Below are positions 1 through 11,672 of a stretch of 54,291 nt of DNA, piece after piece; position 1 is the stretch's first letter; each line of letters begins with the position of its first letter. A model generated the notes under the pieces. That model ran no database searches. It was not told where the DNA came from and worked only from the letters and a program-made list of their open reading frames with translations. The translations under genes were made by a program, and so were the position numbers. The DNA lies in NCBI RefSeq assembly GCF_000090795.2, contig NW_003546245.1, forward strand, positions 314,382 through 368,672. Direction: 5' to 3'. Source of the stretch: Amphimedon queenslandica (Eukaryota; Porifera; Demospongiae; Haplosclerida; Niphatidae).

Positions 1-52
1 ATGCTGGTCTGTATTTTAGTATGCTGGTCTGTATTTTAGTATGCTGGTCTGT
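1..52. repeat. 20-bp tandem minisatellite at window edge
   Basis: The unit ATGCTGGTCTGTATTTTAGT is present twice perfectly and then about half again (ATGCTGGTCTGTG). It lies in the intron before the first visible SNX14 exon and may extend beyond the window. Confidence 0.85.
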
Positions 53-94
53 GTAGCCTGCTAGTTTTCATAATGTAGCCTGTTCTATTTATAG

Positions 95-3000
95 GGATAT
101 TACACAAACAAAATCATTTGATACTCAAGTTCGAAAAATTATTCGACACGCCCTCTGTCTGTTTTTATGCAGAGTGAAGGAGGTAAGTATACCTCTGGCA
201 ATGGTAATCTCAGTGTAGCCATTAATGCTTTTATTCCAGCTGGATATTCCTAAGATTGTGACTGGTCCTTTGCTTCAAGTACTGGCCGAACACATGCAGC
301 TGTACATTAATGTCAGGAAGAAAGGTATTGATATGACACATTCCTCTTTCTCTCTTTAAATAATCATGTAATACCGTAGTTCCTCCAAATTCCTCGTTGA
401 AGCTGATTGAGAGTGTTGCCATAAAAACCTTAGGGCCACGCCTACACACAGCATTGAAAGGAAAGACTGGAGAGTTTCGCTACTTTAAGAACCTTACGAG
501 GATTGCCCTCCCTTTTCTTCTCTCGTCAGATAACATTAAAAGCAAGTGGGTATGACTTATAATGATACAGGTGTCCTAATTATTAGTTTTATTAGGGTAA
601 TGAAGATCTTTTTGGAGGAATTGTTTGCTTCAAAAATAATGATACCAACCATGGCACATGTGTCAACACCTGTACGTTTTAAATATATACATTCATTTAA
701 ACCTCTTTTTCATCTATCAATTTCAACCTCTCTTTAGGATTTTTTAAACATGATCCTAATATTAATCTTTGATAAGGATTCAGTGAGTTGATTGGCCAGC
801 CATAATGTCACTGGTTCTTTAAATTATATGTTACAGAAACTGTGTAGATTGCCTTATCCTTCCTCAAGAAATGTCTTTTTGTTAGAGAAATTCTCACACC
901 AAAACACAGTACAGTTACAAGTAATCTAAATTGCTTTATGTAGCTCTACAGTCAATATTCTCCTCTTTCTCTTTCTACTTTGTCTCTTCTCTCTCTCACT
1001 CTCTCTCTCTCTTTTTTTTATATGTAGATTACTTTGAATAATATCACTAGTGATCAGAAGTTGTTATGTTCTTTCATGCAATATCTCAAAATGCAACATG
1101 CCATCCACATACTACAGATTTATCTTACATGCCGTAAGTATTAATAACTATTAATAACTATCAATAACTTTATTATTATGATTAGGTGACTTGTTAAAGG
1201 ATGTGGCTGGAACAAGAATGGGCGCTCTTTTTGCTCAAAATGCTCACATTTATCTTGATCAAGTGAGAGGAATTTAGTCTTCTTCTAGCATTAGCTTTGA
1301 ATCCTTGTGCATGCATATCTCAACAATCTTATATATGTATGACTGATTCCTTCTCTCTTTGTCTTTAGGTTCACCAGCTGTGTGGTTTGTATTCGACCGC
1401 TTCTTCCGATCAAACTATTGTACTGGATCAATCTAAAATAGCCGATATTAAAGATGGTACTAGTAGCAATAATAATGTATTGGTTGACATGTCTGTGTAC
1501 ATCTGTATAGTGCTAAATAGAGATATATCTGATCTGACAAAACTGTCTTTAGTAATTGGGCAAGGTTTGTTAGACAAGCTATTTGTGCTGTCAAGTGAAA
1601 CACTTTCTGACATTTTCTGTGAATCATTCTGCCAAAGCCAAGAGGTAAAAAAGGACATATTTTGATACTGGATTACTTCTCTCTCTCTCTCAGTACTGTG
1701 ACTATCTTTACCCAAAGTTAACAGCCGAGACAAGAAAATCATTATTATCCACCGACCAGCACTCACTTAATCGACATTTTGAAAAATGGAGGAACAGGAG
1801 AAAGAGAAAAATCAGGCCCTACAGCTCTTCTAACGACTTATCGGAGGCAAGTCTCAATACAGTAAGTAAAGGGCTCTATTTCTGCACTGTATCATGTCAC
1901 AACAAAATCCGCCTCTAGAACTAGAATAAGTCAATCATAGATATTAGAGGTGGGTGTGATGCGTATTAATTTGAAACCACATTTCGTAGTGTGAACACTA
2001 TTAATGCCCATTTATGTGCATCACTTTTGCCAGTCTGTGAAAAGCCTTAACAGGATATCCTAGTTGTAGTCTGGTTTGCCAAATTAAGCCATTCATAGTG
2101 GCATTGCATCCTACACTTTTTATACTTAAATATGCATCAAAGGCGTTATAAAAGTGGTGAATTCTCTCCTAATCATCTTTGGTGAAATTTGGCCAAAATC
2201 CCTGTACTATAGTACAGGGACTTTGGCCCGATTTTTGAGCAATTTTAAAAATTCATAAAAAATTCAAACTTGATTGGAATGAGCTCAAACTTTCTACACA
2301 ACATAAGAACATGTATATGCATCAGAAAAAGTTATAAAAATGGAGAATTCTCTACTTTTCATTTTTGACAAAATTTGACCAAAATCCCTGTACTATAGTA
2401 CAGGGACTTTGGCCCAATTATGGAGTAACTTTAAAAATTCATAAAAAATCCAATTTTGATCAGAATCAACTCAAACTTTCTACGCAACATAAGTACATGT
2501 ATATGCATAAAAAAACATTGTAAAAATGGAGAATTCTCTACTTTTCATTTTTGACAAAATTTGGCCAAAATCCCTGTACTATAGTACAGGGACTTTGGCC
2601 CAATTTTTGAGCAACTTAAAAAATTCATAGAAAACTCAAACTTGATCGGAATGAGCTCAAACTTTCTACACAACATAAGTACATGTATATGCATCAGAAA
2701 AAGTTATAAAAATGGAGAATTCTCTACTTTTCATTTTTGGTGAAATTTGGCCAAGGGGGTTTAATTTTATTTTTTTATAGACTCCGCCCCTCTCAGTTAC
2801 AAGGCAGCGTTCATCATCAAATCCACCCACGCCCACTTTGGGTGAGAATGGAGGAGGAGTGGCCATGTCTGATCTGTTGGAGGAGAGCGTCATAGTGTCT
2901 TCATGTCTCATTCAAATTGTCGACTCAGAGACGGTCCACACTTCAATCAAACCATACACGGTTTATATTATAGTGTCCAGACAAGAGAGAGGTATGATGT

Positions 3001-4756
3001 ATTATTTTTATTTTATTCATTAATTATCTACTGTATATATTATCCACTTGTTATTTAGATGGAAAAACCTCCACTGTGAAAGTTAGAAGGTAAATCTTCT
3101 ACATGTATATACATTAATAGTGTCATGTATTTTTGCATGCGAGTTGTGTTCAAGTCTATACAATTTCAATGTCCACAAATACCTTTATCTTATAATTACA
3201 GGAGGTACAAGGAATTTGTGGTCCTTGACTCCAGAATAAAGCAATTTTATCGTAAGTTTCTCTTTTCGTTGTCACACAATTTAAATTGCACCTGTTTAGG
3301 CAATGTCACTGTTTATTTCCCACCGAAAAGAGCGTTTCATAATTTGGACAAAAACTTTATCGAGTCAAGATCTAAAGAACTCGAAAGTTATTTACAAGTA
3401 ATTATTATTATTATTAATTGTGTTTTCCTATCTCTTGTTTTATGTTTTTACGTCCTTCCTTTCCTTTAGAGACTTGTCCAGGAACCTGAGATAAGAAACT
3501 CCCAATTGTTGCAAAGTTTTCTCTCGGAGACCTCCGACACTACCCTATTCATGCCTGACTCTGTTGGCGATAAAGCAGGTAAGACCAGTCAGTCTGGTTT
3601 GCTTTGCTTTTAACGTCAAACTGATGACAGGTAAAATAATAAAGTCTGTCCCTCGGGCTCTTAAGAAAGAACCGAAAGGACAGCACCTTGAGAACCTTTT
3701 GGTCGCTATGGACGAAAGTGTTATTATAGCACCCAGAGAACCTTGGTCAGTCGTGCTGTCATAAAATATTGTATTGTAATGTTCTTTTATAGTCCAGAGA
3801 AACAGGCAGAAACTGACGAACAGACAGCTGAGAACCAAGTCATTATTACTAAATATCAAAGGGTCAGTGAAAATTCTATTTTTTCTTGGATTTCGTGTAT
3901 TATGCGTAACTTTAGGATCTTGCCGATGATTTCTCTCCTAAAGGCAACTATAAGAAAATGAAATCAATTTCATCATCGCCAGGTATAATCAATATCTGCA
4001 TAGTGGACTTGTTAATTATTCACTGTTTATTTTTAGAGCCTAAAAGAATAGTTTTAAACGGAATAATGGACTTATTAGTATTTTTAGGTGAGAATTAAAA
4101 ATCTAAAAGATGATTGTTCATTTTCTGCTTCTACTCATTTTCAGGTGTCAATGTATATTCAGTATCTCAGTCAAAGCTATCGGCTCTGCTAGCAGTCAAG
4201 ATATTAGGACAATCAAGCATCGAAGCACTATTTCACGAGTAAGAGAAACGGCCATGATATTATTAAATGTTGACCTTAATTAATTTATCTCAGTCTTCTC
4301 TCAAATCGTATTGAACTTTTATGCCAAGAGCCGGAGATGTGTGATCTCATTGAGCGCCTGCAATGTAAGTAGGAGTATATATGCATAACTTGCTACAACT
4401 TCAATGCATTATTTCTTCTTTTTTGTACACACACACACACACAGATAGTTTATTCTTTGATGACAGTCCACCAAGGTACGTGGCTTAAATTTGTACAAAA
4501 ATAATAATTACACTTCATTTCTTTAATTGCTTGTAGGACAGCTGATGAAAAGGAGACGAGAAGGAAGCTGGCATTAGATACAGTATTGAACAGGCCACCA
4601 GATCTTCTTGTTCAATTAATAGGGAAAGAATCATTCACTTATAACACGTCACTGCTTATAGAGGGACTACAGTCTCAGACGCTTAACAAGCACCTCTTGT
4701 TTTCACTTTTAGATGTTGTAGTTTGTGAAATATTTCCAGAACTAAGGGCACAATAA
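95..4756 (+). CDS. SNX14: Sorting nexin 14, 3' part (PXA end, RGS, PX, Nexin_C)
   Basis: SNX14 is an ER-anchored sorting nexin that acts at ER-endolysosome/lipid-droplet contacts. The gene enters from the left. The first visible exon follows an acceptor at 94 and encodes the PXA domain (SFDTQVRKIIRHALCLFL; later KIMIPTMAHVSTP then DFLNMILILIFDKD). An RGS-like region follows around 1030-1850 (LLCSFMQYLKMQHAIHILQIY, DIFCESFCQSQ). The PX domain runs about 2840-3540 (RRYKEFVVLDSRIKQFY, PPKRAFHNLDKNF, ELESYLQRLVQEPEIRNSQL). The segment GKIIKSVPRALKKEPKGQHL resembles the equivalent linker of vertebrate SNX14, which favours SNX14 over SNX13, SNX19 or SNX25. Nexin_C occupies about 4040-4750 and ends QTLNKHLLFSLLDVVV then FPELRAQ and TAA. 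Introns are GT-AG and mostly short. One intron (about 1865-2779) holds a palindromic satellite. The N-terminal membrane anchor is outside the window. The gene converges on the receptor gene, 236 bp away. Confidence 0.88.
2140..2755. repeat. Family A palindromic satellite, array 1 (SNX14 intron)
   Basis: Just over three tandem units of exactly 186 bp, phased by perfect copies of CCCTGTACTATAGTACAGGG at 2200-2219, 2386-2405 and 2572-2591. Around the first copy the symmetry extends to 38 bp (2191-2228), with GGCCAAA on one side and TTTGGCC on the other and one mismatched pair. The unit also carries a GAGAATTCTCTACTTTTCATTTTT block and a GAGCTCAAACTTTCTACACA block. The array stops about 25 bp before the splice acceptor at about 2779. 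Confidence 0.95.
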
Positions 4757-4992
4757 CTTCATCCAAATTAAGTTAAATTGTTTTAGACAGACCTATTGTT
4801 GCAATTTTTATTGTTTATTGTTTTTATTCTTTAAAAAAAATTAAAAATTTAGACCTTTTCATCACAGCTAAATTATAATGCATTACAGGATTACAGCAGA
4901 AGAAAAATTGATATCAATGACAATAATCAAGAGTACATTATTATTATTATGTACTCTTGCAATAATAATTAATGAATAGTTTATAGTTTAGT

Positions 4993-7524
4993 TTAAACAT
5001 ACGAATATTCGCAGCTACTCTCCAACTCTACTTCTCTGTATGAGATGTTTGGCTGAACTGGTATAGCAGTTCCTCTGGCATTGTACGACACATTTGGCTT
5101 AAGCGGTACAATAGGTTTGATCCTGCTACCTCCAGCACCAATTGTATTTGGTTTAACTGGTAAAACAGGTCTTACAGGTTGCTGGGTAGACGTTGGCTTT
5201 TTGTATGCCGTATTTGGCTTAACCGGTATAGCTGGTTTGACACCTCTTGGACTATTTCCAGTTGTAGCATATGAAATATTTGGAAGAACAGGAATTGGTC
5301 TGGCAGCTGGTGAATAGGAAACATTACTGCTAAGAGAAACAGGACCTGATGATGACAGACTGCTGTCCTCAGAAATGGATGATGAGTGAGGGATAGGATT
5401 TAATAATGGAGGAGCTACAGTTGTGACTGGATTCACATAAGGAGCAGGAGAAGGAACTTGGGTTGGAGCATAGCAATTACTTGCTAGATCGCTGCTCTCT
5501 CTTTTACCATTGCTAACACCAGCATTGGGAACTGATGGAGGCAAAGTGCTACCAGTATTCTTAGCTTCTCTTTTATTTCTTAAGACGAAAACCAAGACCA
5601 AGAGAGATATGATGAGCAGTGTCAATATTCCACCAATCACACAGGATAATATAATGATGATCATCAGTGACATCCCATCACTTGCCCCATCCGGAATACG
5701 TGTAGAAGCTGGCCCAACACTAGAAGAAAGACTCTTGCTGGATGTAGCTACACAAATTGATGCATAATAGCTTGATAGAGTTTATAGTTACATACCTGTT
5801 GCCTTTGTTGTTGAAGAAGAAATCGTTACCGTTGAAGTTGGGAGTGCCGTAACTAAGACACAATAAAATAATAATAACAATGTAAATTAGTATTAATTTC
5901 ATTCCATATTACATTATGTCTTGATATCATTTAAGGACTTATGAATGCACTCACCAAAACGAGCAGATAGCAACGGGTAATGGTCTGAGCAAGTAGCTTT
6001 CAAATTAGCCTCATTGACAATAGCTCCTTCTTGTTGAAAATGCAGATTATCAGGACCACCAAATTCATTATACAGCAACTCGCTCCTAGTCACTGATGGC
6101 TGATATATGCCAACAATATCGTCTTTCATGACTTGAAGTGGAGGGCGGATTGTCGTCCTGGAAAGTTGTCTAATGATGATGTTAGAGTCTGAACGAATAG
6201 AGACGGAAATAGGAGTGGAGTTGATGAGCCTGTAACCTCTTCCTCCATCACCAAGGTTGTCTTGTATAATAGGTCTCCATATTTGTACTTGGACAGAGTC
6301 ACTAATATTGCTTGGCTGTTGAGAAACAAGCCCATGGAACCAGTGGGTTATGTACCCATCACACTTGAAGACTATATTTGGAAATATTATGCTGTGATTG
6401 CCTAGTGTGATGGTATTGCCTATGCGAGTGTTTTTTACTTTATACAAATCTGGCACATTCTGGAGACACTCCACACCTATTGAAATGAGATTAAAAGGAC
6501 TATGAACAAGTCATGATTAGAGCGAAATGAAAAGGTGGGATGTGGGCAGGTGTGATAGGCTCTTTTAACTTAATTAATACTTAGAGTATGCGGTGCCAAG
6601 CCCTAACAACAGATTCCATACAAGACCTGGCAGGCATGCTTGTGCTAGCATATTAAGATTCGTTGATAACTTCAAAAGCTCAATGGGCACAGATCTGACC
6701 GCTTTTGTGTAAATAAAGAAGCAGACAAAAACATGCATGTCATTACCTTTACATCATACTTGTAATATATACATTTCTCATGAAAAATACCCCAAAATAA
6801 ATGTCACATACACACAAACATTATTGTACCCATATGACTGCAACATCATGAAAATAGTAGCTTACTTGTTACTGGTGACATTAATAGCAAATCACTGTTT
6901 CTGGGTTGAACAATCCTAGTGTCGGTAATATCAATCTTCTGACTGACTGGATCGCCAGATTTAAGAGGACAGGTATAAGAGATGGGAGCATCAGAAACGC
7001 TGCTATTATATGCAACCTGAAAACCATCATCTTCAGAAGGCTGGTACATACCAAGGACGTTGTTCTCGTAAAACGAGAGTGGTGTTTCAAACTCGTAATA
7101 AAAATACCCATGCCTTGAAATCCTAACTATTTCAATAGGAGTAGCAGAGACCAAGTCAAAAGTGGAATTGCTTCCTTTTGCTGGTTCCCATATCAGGAGT
7201 TGTGGATAGTCACCACAGCATCCATTTATCCTGCCTGATAGGTATATGCCTTTTATAGTGCCGTTGCACGTGAATGACATCTCGGGCATAATTCTAAGTT
7301 CACTGTCCAGGAGTCTAATTTGATCATTGACTGGGGAACTTCTTAAACGAGACCTTATTGCATTAAAAGTCAAAAACCCATAGCTACATGATGAGCTGAC
7401 AATGTCTATCAATAGAGAAGTATTGATAGAGACCATAGAGATTGAATTTTGACTCACTTATCAGTAGCAGTAGTAGAAATAGCAGTATCCAACTAATAGT
7501 TGAAGCAAAGTAAGATTTGTACAT
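4993..7524 (-). CDS. Orphan single-pass receptor with duplicated ectodomain and tyrosine-repeat tail
   Basis: Five exons join in frame to 646 residues: 7524-7458, 7405-6866, 6476-5955, 5852-5796, 5747-4993. The start is the ATG at 7524, followed by a signal peptide (SWILLFLLLLLI). Exons 2 and 3 each encode one copy of a domain of about 170 residues. Shared landmarks are F-T/K-C-N/D-G-T/Y-I, QLLIWEP / QVQIWRP, a T-P-I strand, and NVLGMYQPS / DIVGIYQPS. Exon 4 and early exon 5 form a Ser/Thr-rich stalk. One transmembrane helix follows (IIIILSCVIGGILTLLIISL, about residues 424-450) with a basic stop (RNKR). The cytoplasmic tail of about 190 residues repeats [IV][PL]-[VL]-x-PN-x-[SA]-Y about five times and ends SSCEYSYV. 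I do not recognise a named gene. The ectodomain resembles an expanded family of uncharacterised sponge proteins (recollection, not a search). Ligand and signalling are unknown. Confidence 0.85.
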
Positions 7525-8303
7525 GTCTAGATCTGAAGACAATAATAGCCAAATGATCCTTTTTTTGCTCTGGGCCTGTTTATACACTGATTCTTGTCAC
7601 AATATCTCTCAGTATCTACGTTTGATTATAAACAACACAAACCTTATAAGAGCTTCCAATTACACCCACATATGACTGCCCGCCAATAGTAAACTAAATT
7701 CTACCATAACTGGTGCCACAGAGCAGCCAATGATAACAAGTGACTCTGTCATGGCAATATTGACTCTATTGTTCCAACAATAGGCTGTGTCCATGCCTAA
7801 TATGCAGGCAACAGATTACTAGTCGACTATTAGGGGCAGAGTGCATGATCAGACAGTCTGAGTCAGTAGACCTTTCCCACACCACTGTATAGTGTGTGTA
7901 TCTAGCAATGAATAGCTGCCATGTTGTAAGATAGATGTACATCAGAGTTTAATGATGGGCAGAATGTAACAATTTTCTTTATTACAAGCAAAGACCAAAT
8001 TGCAGTGCAGTAAGACTTTTCGTGTGAATCAGAACCATAGCAATTTTTATAGATATTAGAGTGAATTTCAATATACTCTATTATCTATGAAAATTAGCTT
8101 TTGGCCCATGGCATATATCTATCCGACTTGTTAATGATAATTCATTGATGAGCTGTGGAAAGGTCTATAGATTGAATATGAACAATAATAATAATGATAA
8201 TCAAAATACATTGTATGCTGGAATACTAAAGAATTATGATTCAATAGTGAATTAAGTTGCACATACAGTAGACAGAGAGAAAGAGACGAGATTAAATATC
8301 TGC
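7525..8303. other. Intergenic spacer, receptor 5' side / KATNIP 3' side
   Basis: No coding region is supported here. The stretch should hold the receptor promoter (minus strand) and lies downstream of the KATNIP stop. Only short AT-rich runs such as an AATAATAATAATGATAAT tract near 8183 stand out. No convincing TATA box or palindrome was seen. Confidence 0.7.
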
Positions 8304-11300
8304 TTATCGCTTTCTTGTAAATTTATTAGCATTGTTAGGGCATTGGACTGCAGTGACTGGTCTCCCTGGACTTCCTAAATGTACACATGCAAGAAAAAAA
8401 TGATTTGCTGTTTCCTAACTCTCACTTTTTGTTGCTGCTACAGCAGTAACTGAACTAACTGTACCACTTACAGTATCATCATTATGCTGACTGATAGGGA
8501 GACAGAAATGAGAAGTAAAAGTTATGAAAGACATAATTATGATCTTTTTCTTACATCAACAAAGCCTCATCACACTCCATATTAAGATGGACTAAATGAG
8601 GTGCTATTGGAGGAGATACAGTTGGCAGTATGCCACTAGATGGAGAAGGAGCAATCATCATTTGACCGGTGTGTATTAATAAATCATCTACTAATATCTG
8701 CAGCAGAAAAGATCATTCTTTGCTTAATAAAAGTATACCAGCTCTTACCGAAAACTCTTTGACTCCTCTTGAAGGAGTTTTACCGTAATTCCACATAGCA
8801 ATGCTTGAGAGTGTTTGGGGTTTATCAAAAATAATATAAACAGTGTTGTATATTCCAGGTAATATTGGTGAGAGCCACATGTGTTGAGGTTCGTGCGAAT
8901 CTATGACTCCATCAATCAGCTTGTCAGGTGTTCTGACATCTCTTATACTGTTGGGTGGTTGCAATACATTGACACTATCAGGATAAGCTGCTATATCTGA
9001 AAGAGAAGGAGTGTTGTGTGTGCATGTGCTATAAGCATGCAAGAATTACTTACTTGATGGCAAAAGTGGTATTGTCTTATTATCTTGGTCTTTGATCTCA
9101 ACACCAGTTAATCCAATGTAATACTGATCACCCCATGTACTCAATAGCTGAATCTGATACACAACTGTGCATAAAAATTAACAAAATAAGTACACAACAA
9201 TAAATAAATAAATAAATAATAGTTTTCTTACATCCACAGGGCAGGTTGGTTGAGATGTGGGAGGGTCTGTCGTCGTGTGGGTGGAGCATAAACTTGAGCA
9301 GCTGTCCATAATCATAATGGTCATTAGAAGGACCTGTTGTGTCAACATTAGTATGAAACCTTTCTCTTCCCCTCTCTCCTCTCTCTCTCTCTAACCTTTC
9401 CTCAACAAGAACCCATTCAAAGGTGATACTAGTCTTTCATTTACATGTGCTCTTAGTAACTTGACCTATTGAAAAAGCAAAAAACACTTGTGAACAAATT
9501 AAGTTTGATGATTGCAAATTTTAGAGCTACATGTACATGAAATATAATTATGTACATTATAAATCAATTATTCATTAATAAAATGAGACTTACTCCAGTT
9601 GACATCTCCTCGTTATAATTCCAAATGATGATTCCTCCTAACTTCAAATCTTCCTTTAGTTCTATTTTTAAGTCAATCCCACTTCCTGAGTATCCTGCCG
9701 ACCACATGTACTCTGAATCAGTTGTCATGGTCACACCATTCAAGAGATTGGTCAAGGAACTGTTGTCATTATTCGTTAGTGTGTGGGCGGACTCGGCGGA
9801 GTCAGAGAGTGAGAGTTGTGAGGGTGAGAGTGAGATTGGGGAGAGATCAGAATCAAGCAACTGAATTTGAGTCAATCCAATCCTATCCTTGTTACCCCAA
9901 TTGGACAAGAGTGTCAATAAAATGCCTAGAAAAGCAGTAATAAATAAAATCTTTCTGGAAGTAAAATTGCTCAAAAATCTGGCAAAAGACCCTGTACTAT
10001 AGTACAGGGCAATTCATCAAAAATGGCAAGGAAAGAATTCTCCATTTTAATAATTTTTTTCGATGCATATACATGTACATGTCCTTATGTTGCGTAGAAA
10101 GTTTGAGCTCATTCTGATCAAGTTTAGATTTTTTATGAATTTTTAAAGTTGCTCCAAAATCAGGCCAAAGTCCCTGTACTATAGTACAGTGACTTTGGCC
10201 AAATTTCACCAAAAATGAAAAGTAGAGAATTCTCCAATTTTATAACTTTTCTGATGCATATACATGTCCTTATGTTGCATAGAAAGTTTGAGCTCATTCC
10301 AATCAAGTTTAGATTTTTTACGAATTTTTAAAGTTGCTCCAAAATCAGGCCAAAGTCCCTGTACTATAGTACACAAATTTCGCCAAAAATGAAAAGTAGA
10401 AAATTCTCCATTTTTATAACTTTTTCTGATGCATATACATGTACTTATGTTGCGTAGAAAGTTTGAGCTCATTCTGATCAAGTTTAGATTTTTTACGAAT
10501 TTTTAAAGTTGCTCCAAAATCGGGTTGAAGTCCCTGTACTATAGTACAGGGACTTTGGCCAAATTTCACCAAAAATGAAAAGTTGAGAATTCTCTATTTT
10601 TATAAATTTTTCTGATACATATACATGTACTTATGTTGTGTAGAAAGTTTGAGCTCATTCCAATCAAGTTTAACTTTTTTACGAATTTTTTAACGTTGCT
10701 CCAAAATCAGGCCAAAGTCTCTGTACAGGACATTGTATCAAAAATGACTCGTGTTGTGTAAATTTAGCTGAGTCCAATCAAAATTGAATTAACTGTACAT
10801 TATATGCCTGCACATAATTTCATGATTTACTATTTCCAATTATTTCATTCCAGTTCCCTGTACAAATATCATCAAGTAAAGGAGACATCAGTACATTATC
10901 ATTGACAGCAGCTGGATCAGTCTCTGGTCTTCCCTCCAAACAATCATTCTACAAAGTAAAGAGGTCAAAGAGAGGGCAGACATATACTTAAGTACATGTT
11001 GACTAGTTGATGTCAAAGGTCTGCTATATGAAGCAGTGTTCTCCTCATTGCTTTCTCCTTCTCCTATTTTCTCTCTTTTAATGGATTCCCTGCTAATGCA
11101 GTTTTTGAGATAAATAGAATCATTTGAAGCAATTAACGCCAAGACATCCTCATCAACTGTGAATAATATAGTCTAGAGAGAGAAAGAGGAGGTAACATAT
11201 CAATTAGATTTCATTCATACTTCTGAATTATTCTCAGCTCCTCCTATATCACCACCAGTGGATCTGATAAGGAAGGAATAATTATAAATGTACATGTAAG

Positions 11301-11637
11301 TTTATAAGCAGCTGTCAAACCTTTTAATTTCTCCTTCGAAAATTTTCAGCTCGTCCAAATAAATTTCAATGTCCCTCACACCTCTGTAAGAATGAATCCT
11401 CGACTTGTTGTAATTCTGAGAGAAGAGATACAACATGTATGCATCAATAAATATTGTGTGTGTGTACCCATAGTCTGATCATTGCAATGGTAACTGGTTC
11501 TTTAAAAAGTATCCTAATTTGATGGTCCTTATAAGGAAGATATGGAGCTAACCACATGTGAAGATCATCCCTGCAATAATTCATCATCATTATCATCATC
11601 ATCACTATCATTATTATTATTATTATTATTGTTATTA

Positions 11638-11672
<35 letters not shown>

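Noticed and set aside
2180-2600. Regularly spaced palindromes as a CRISPR array
   Set aside because: The whole 186-bp unit is repeated with no unique spacers, and the genome is animal. It is a tandem satellite.
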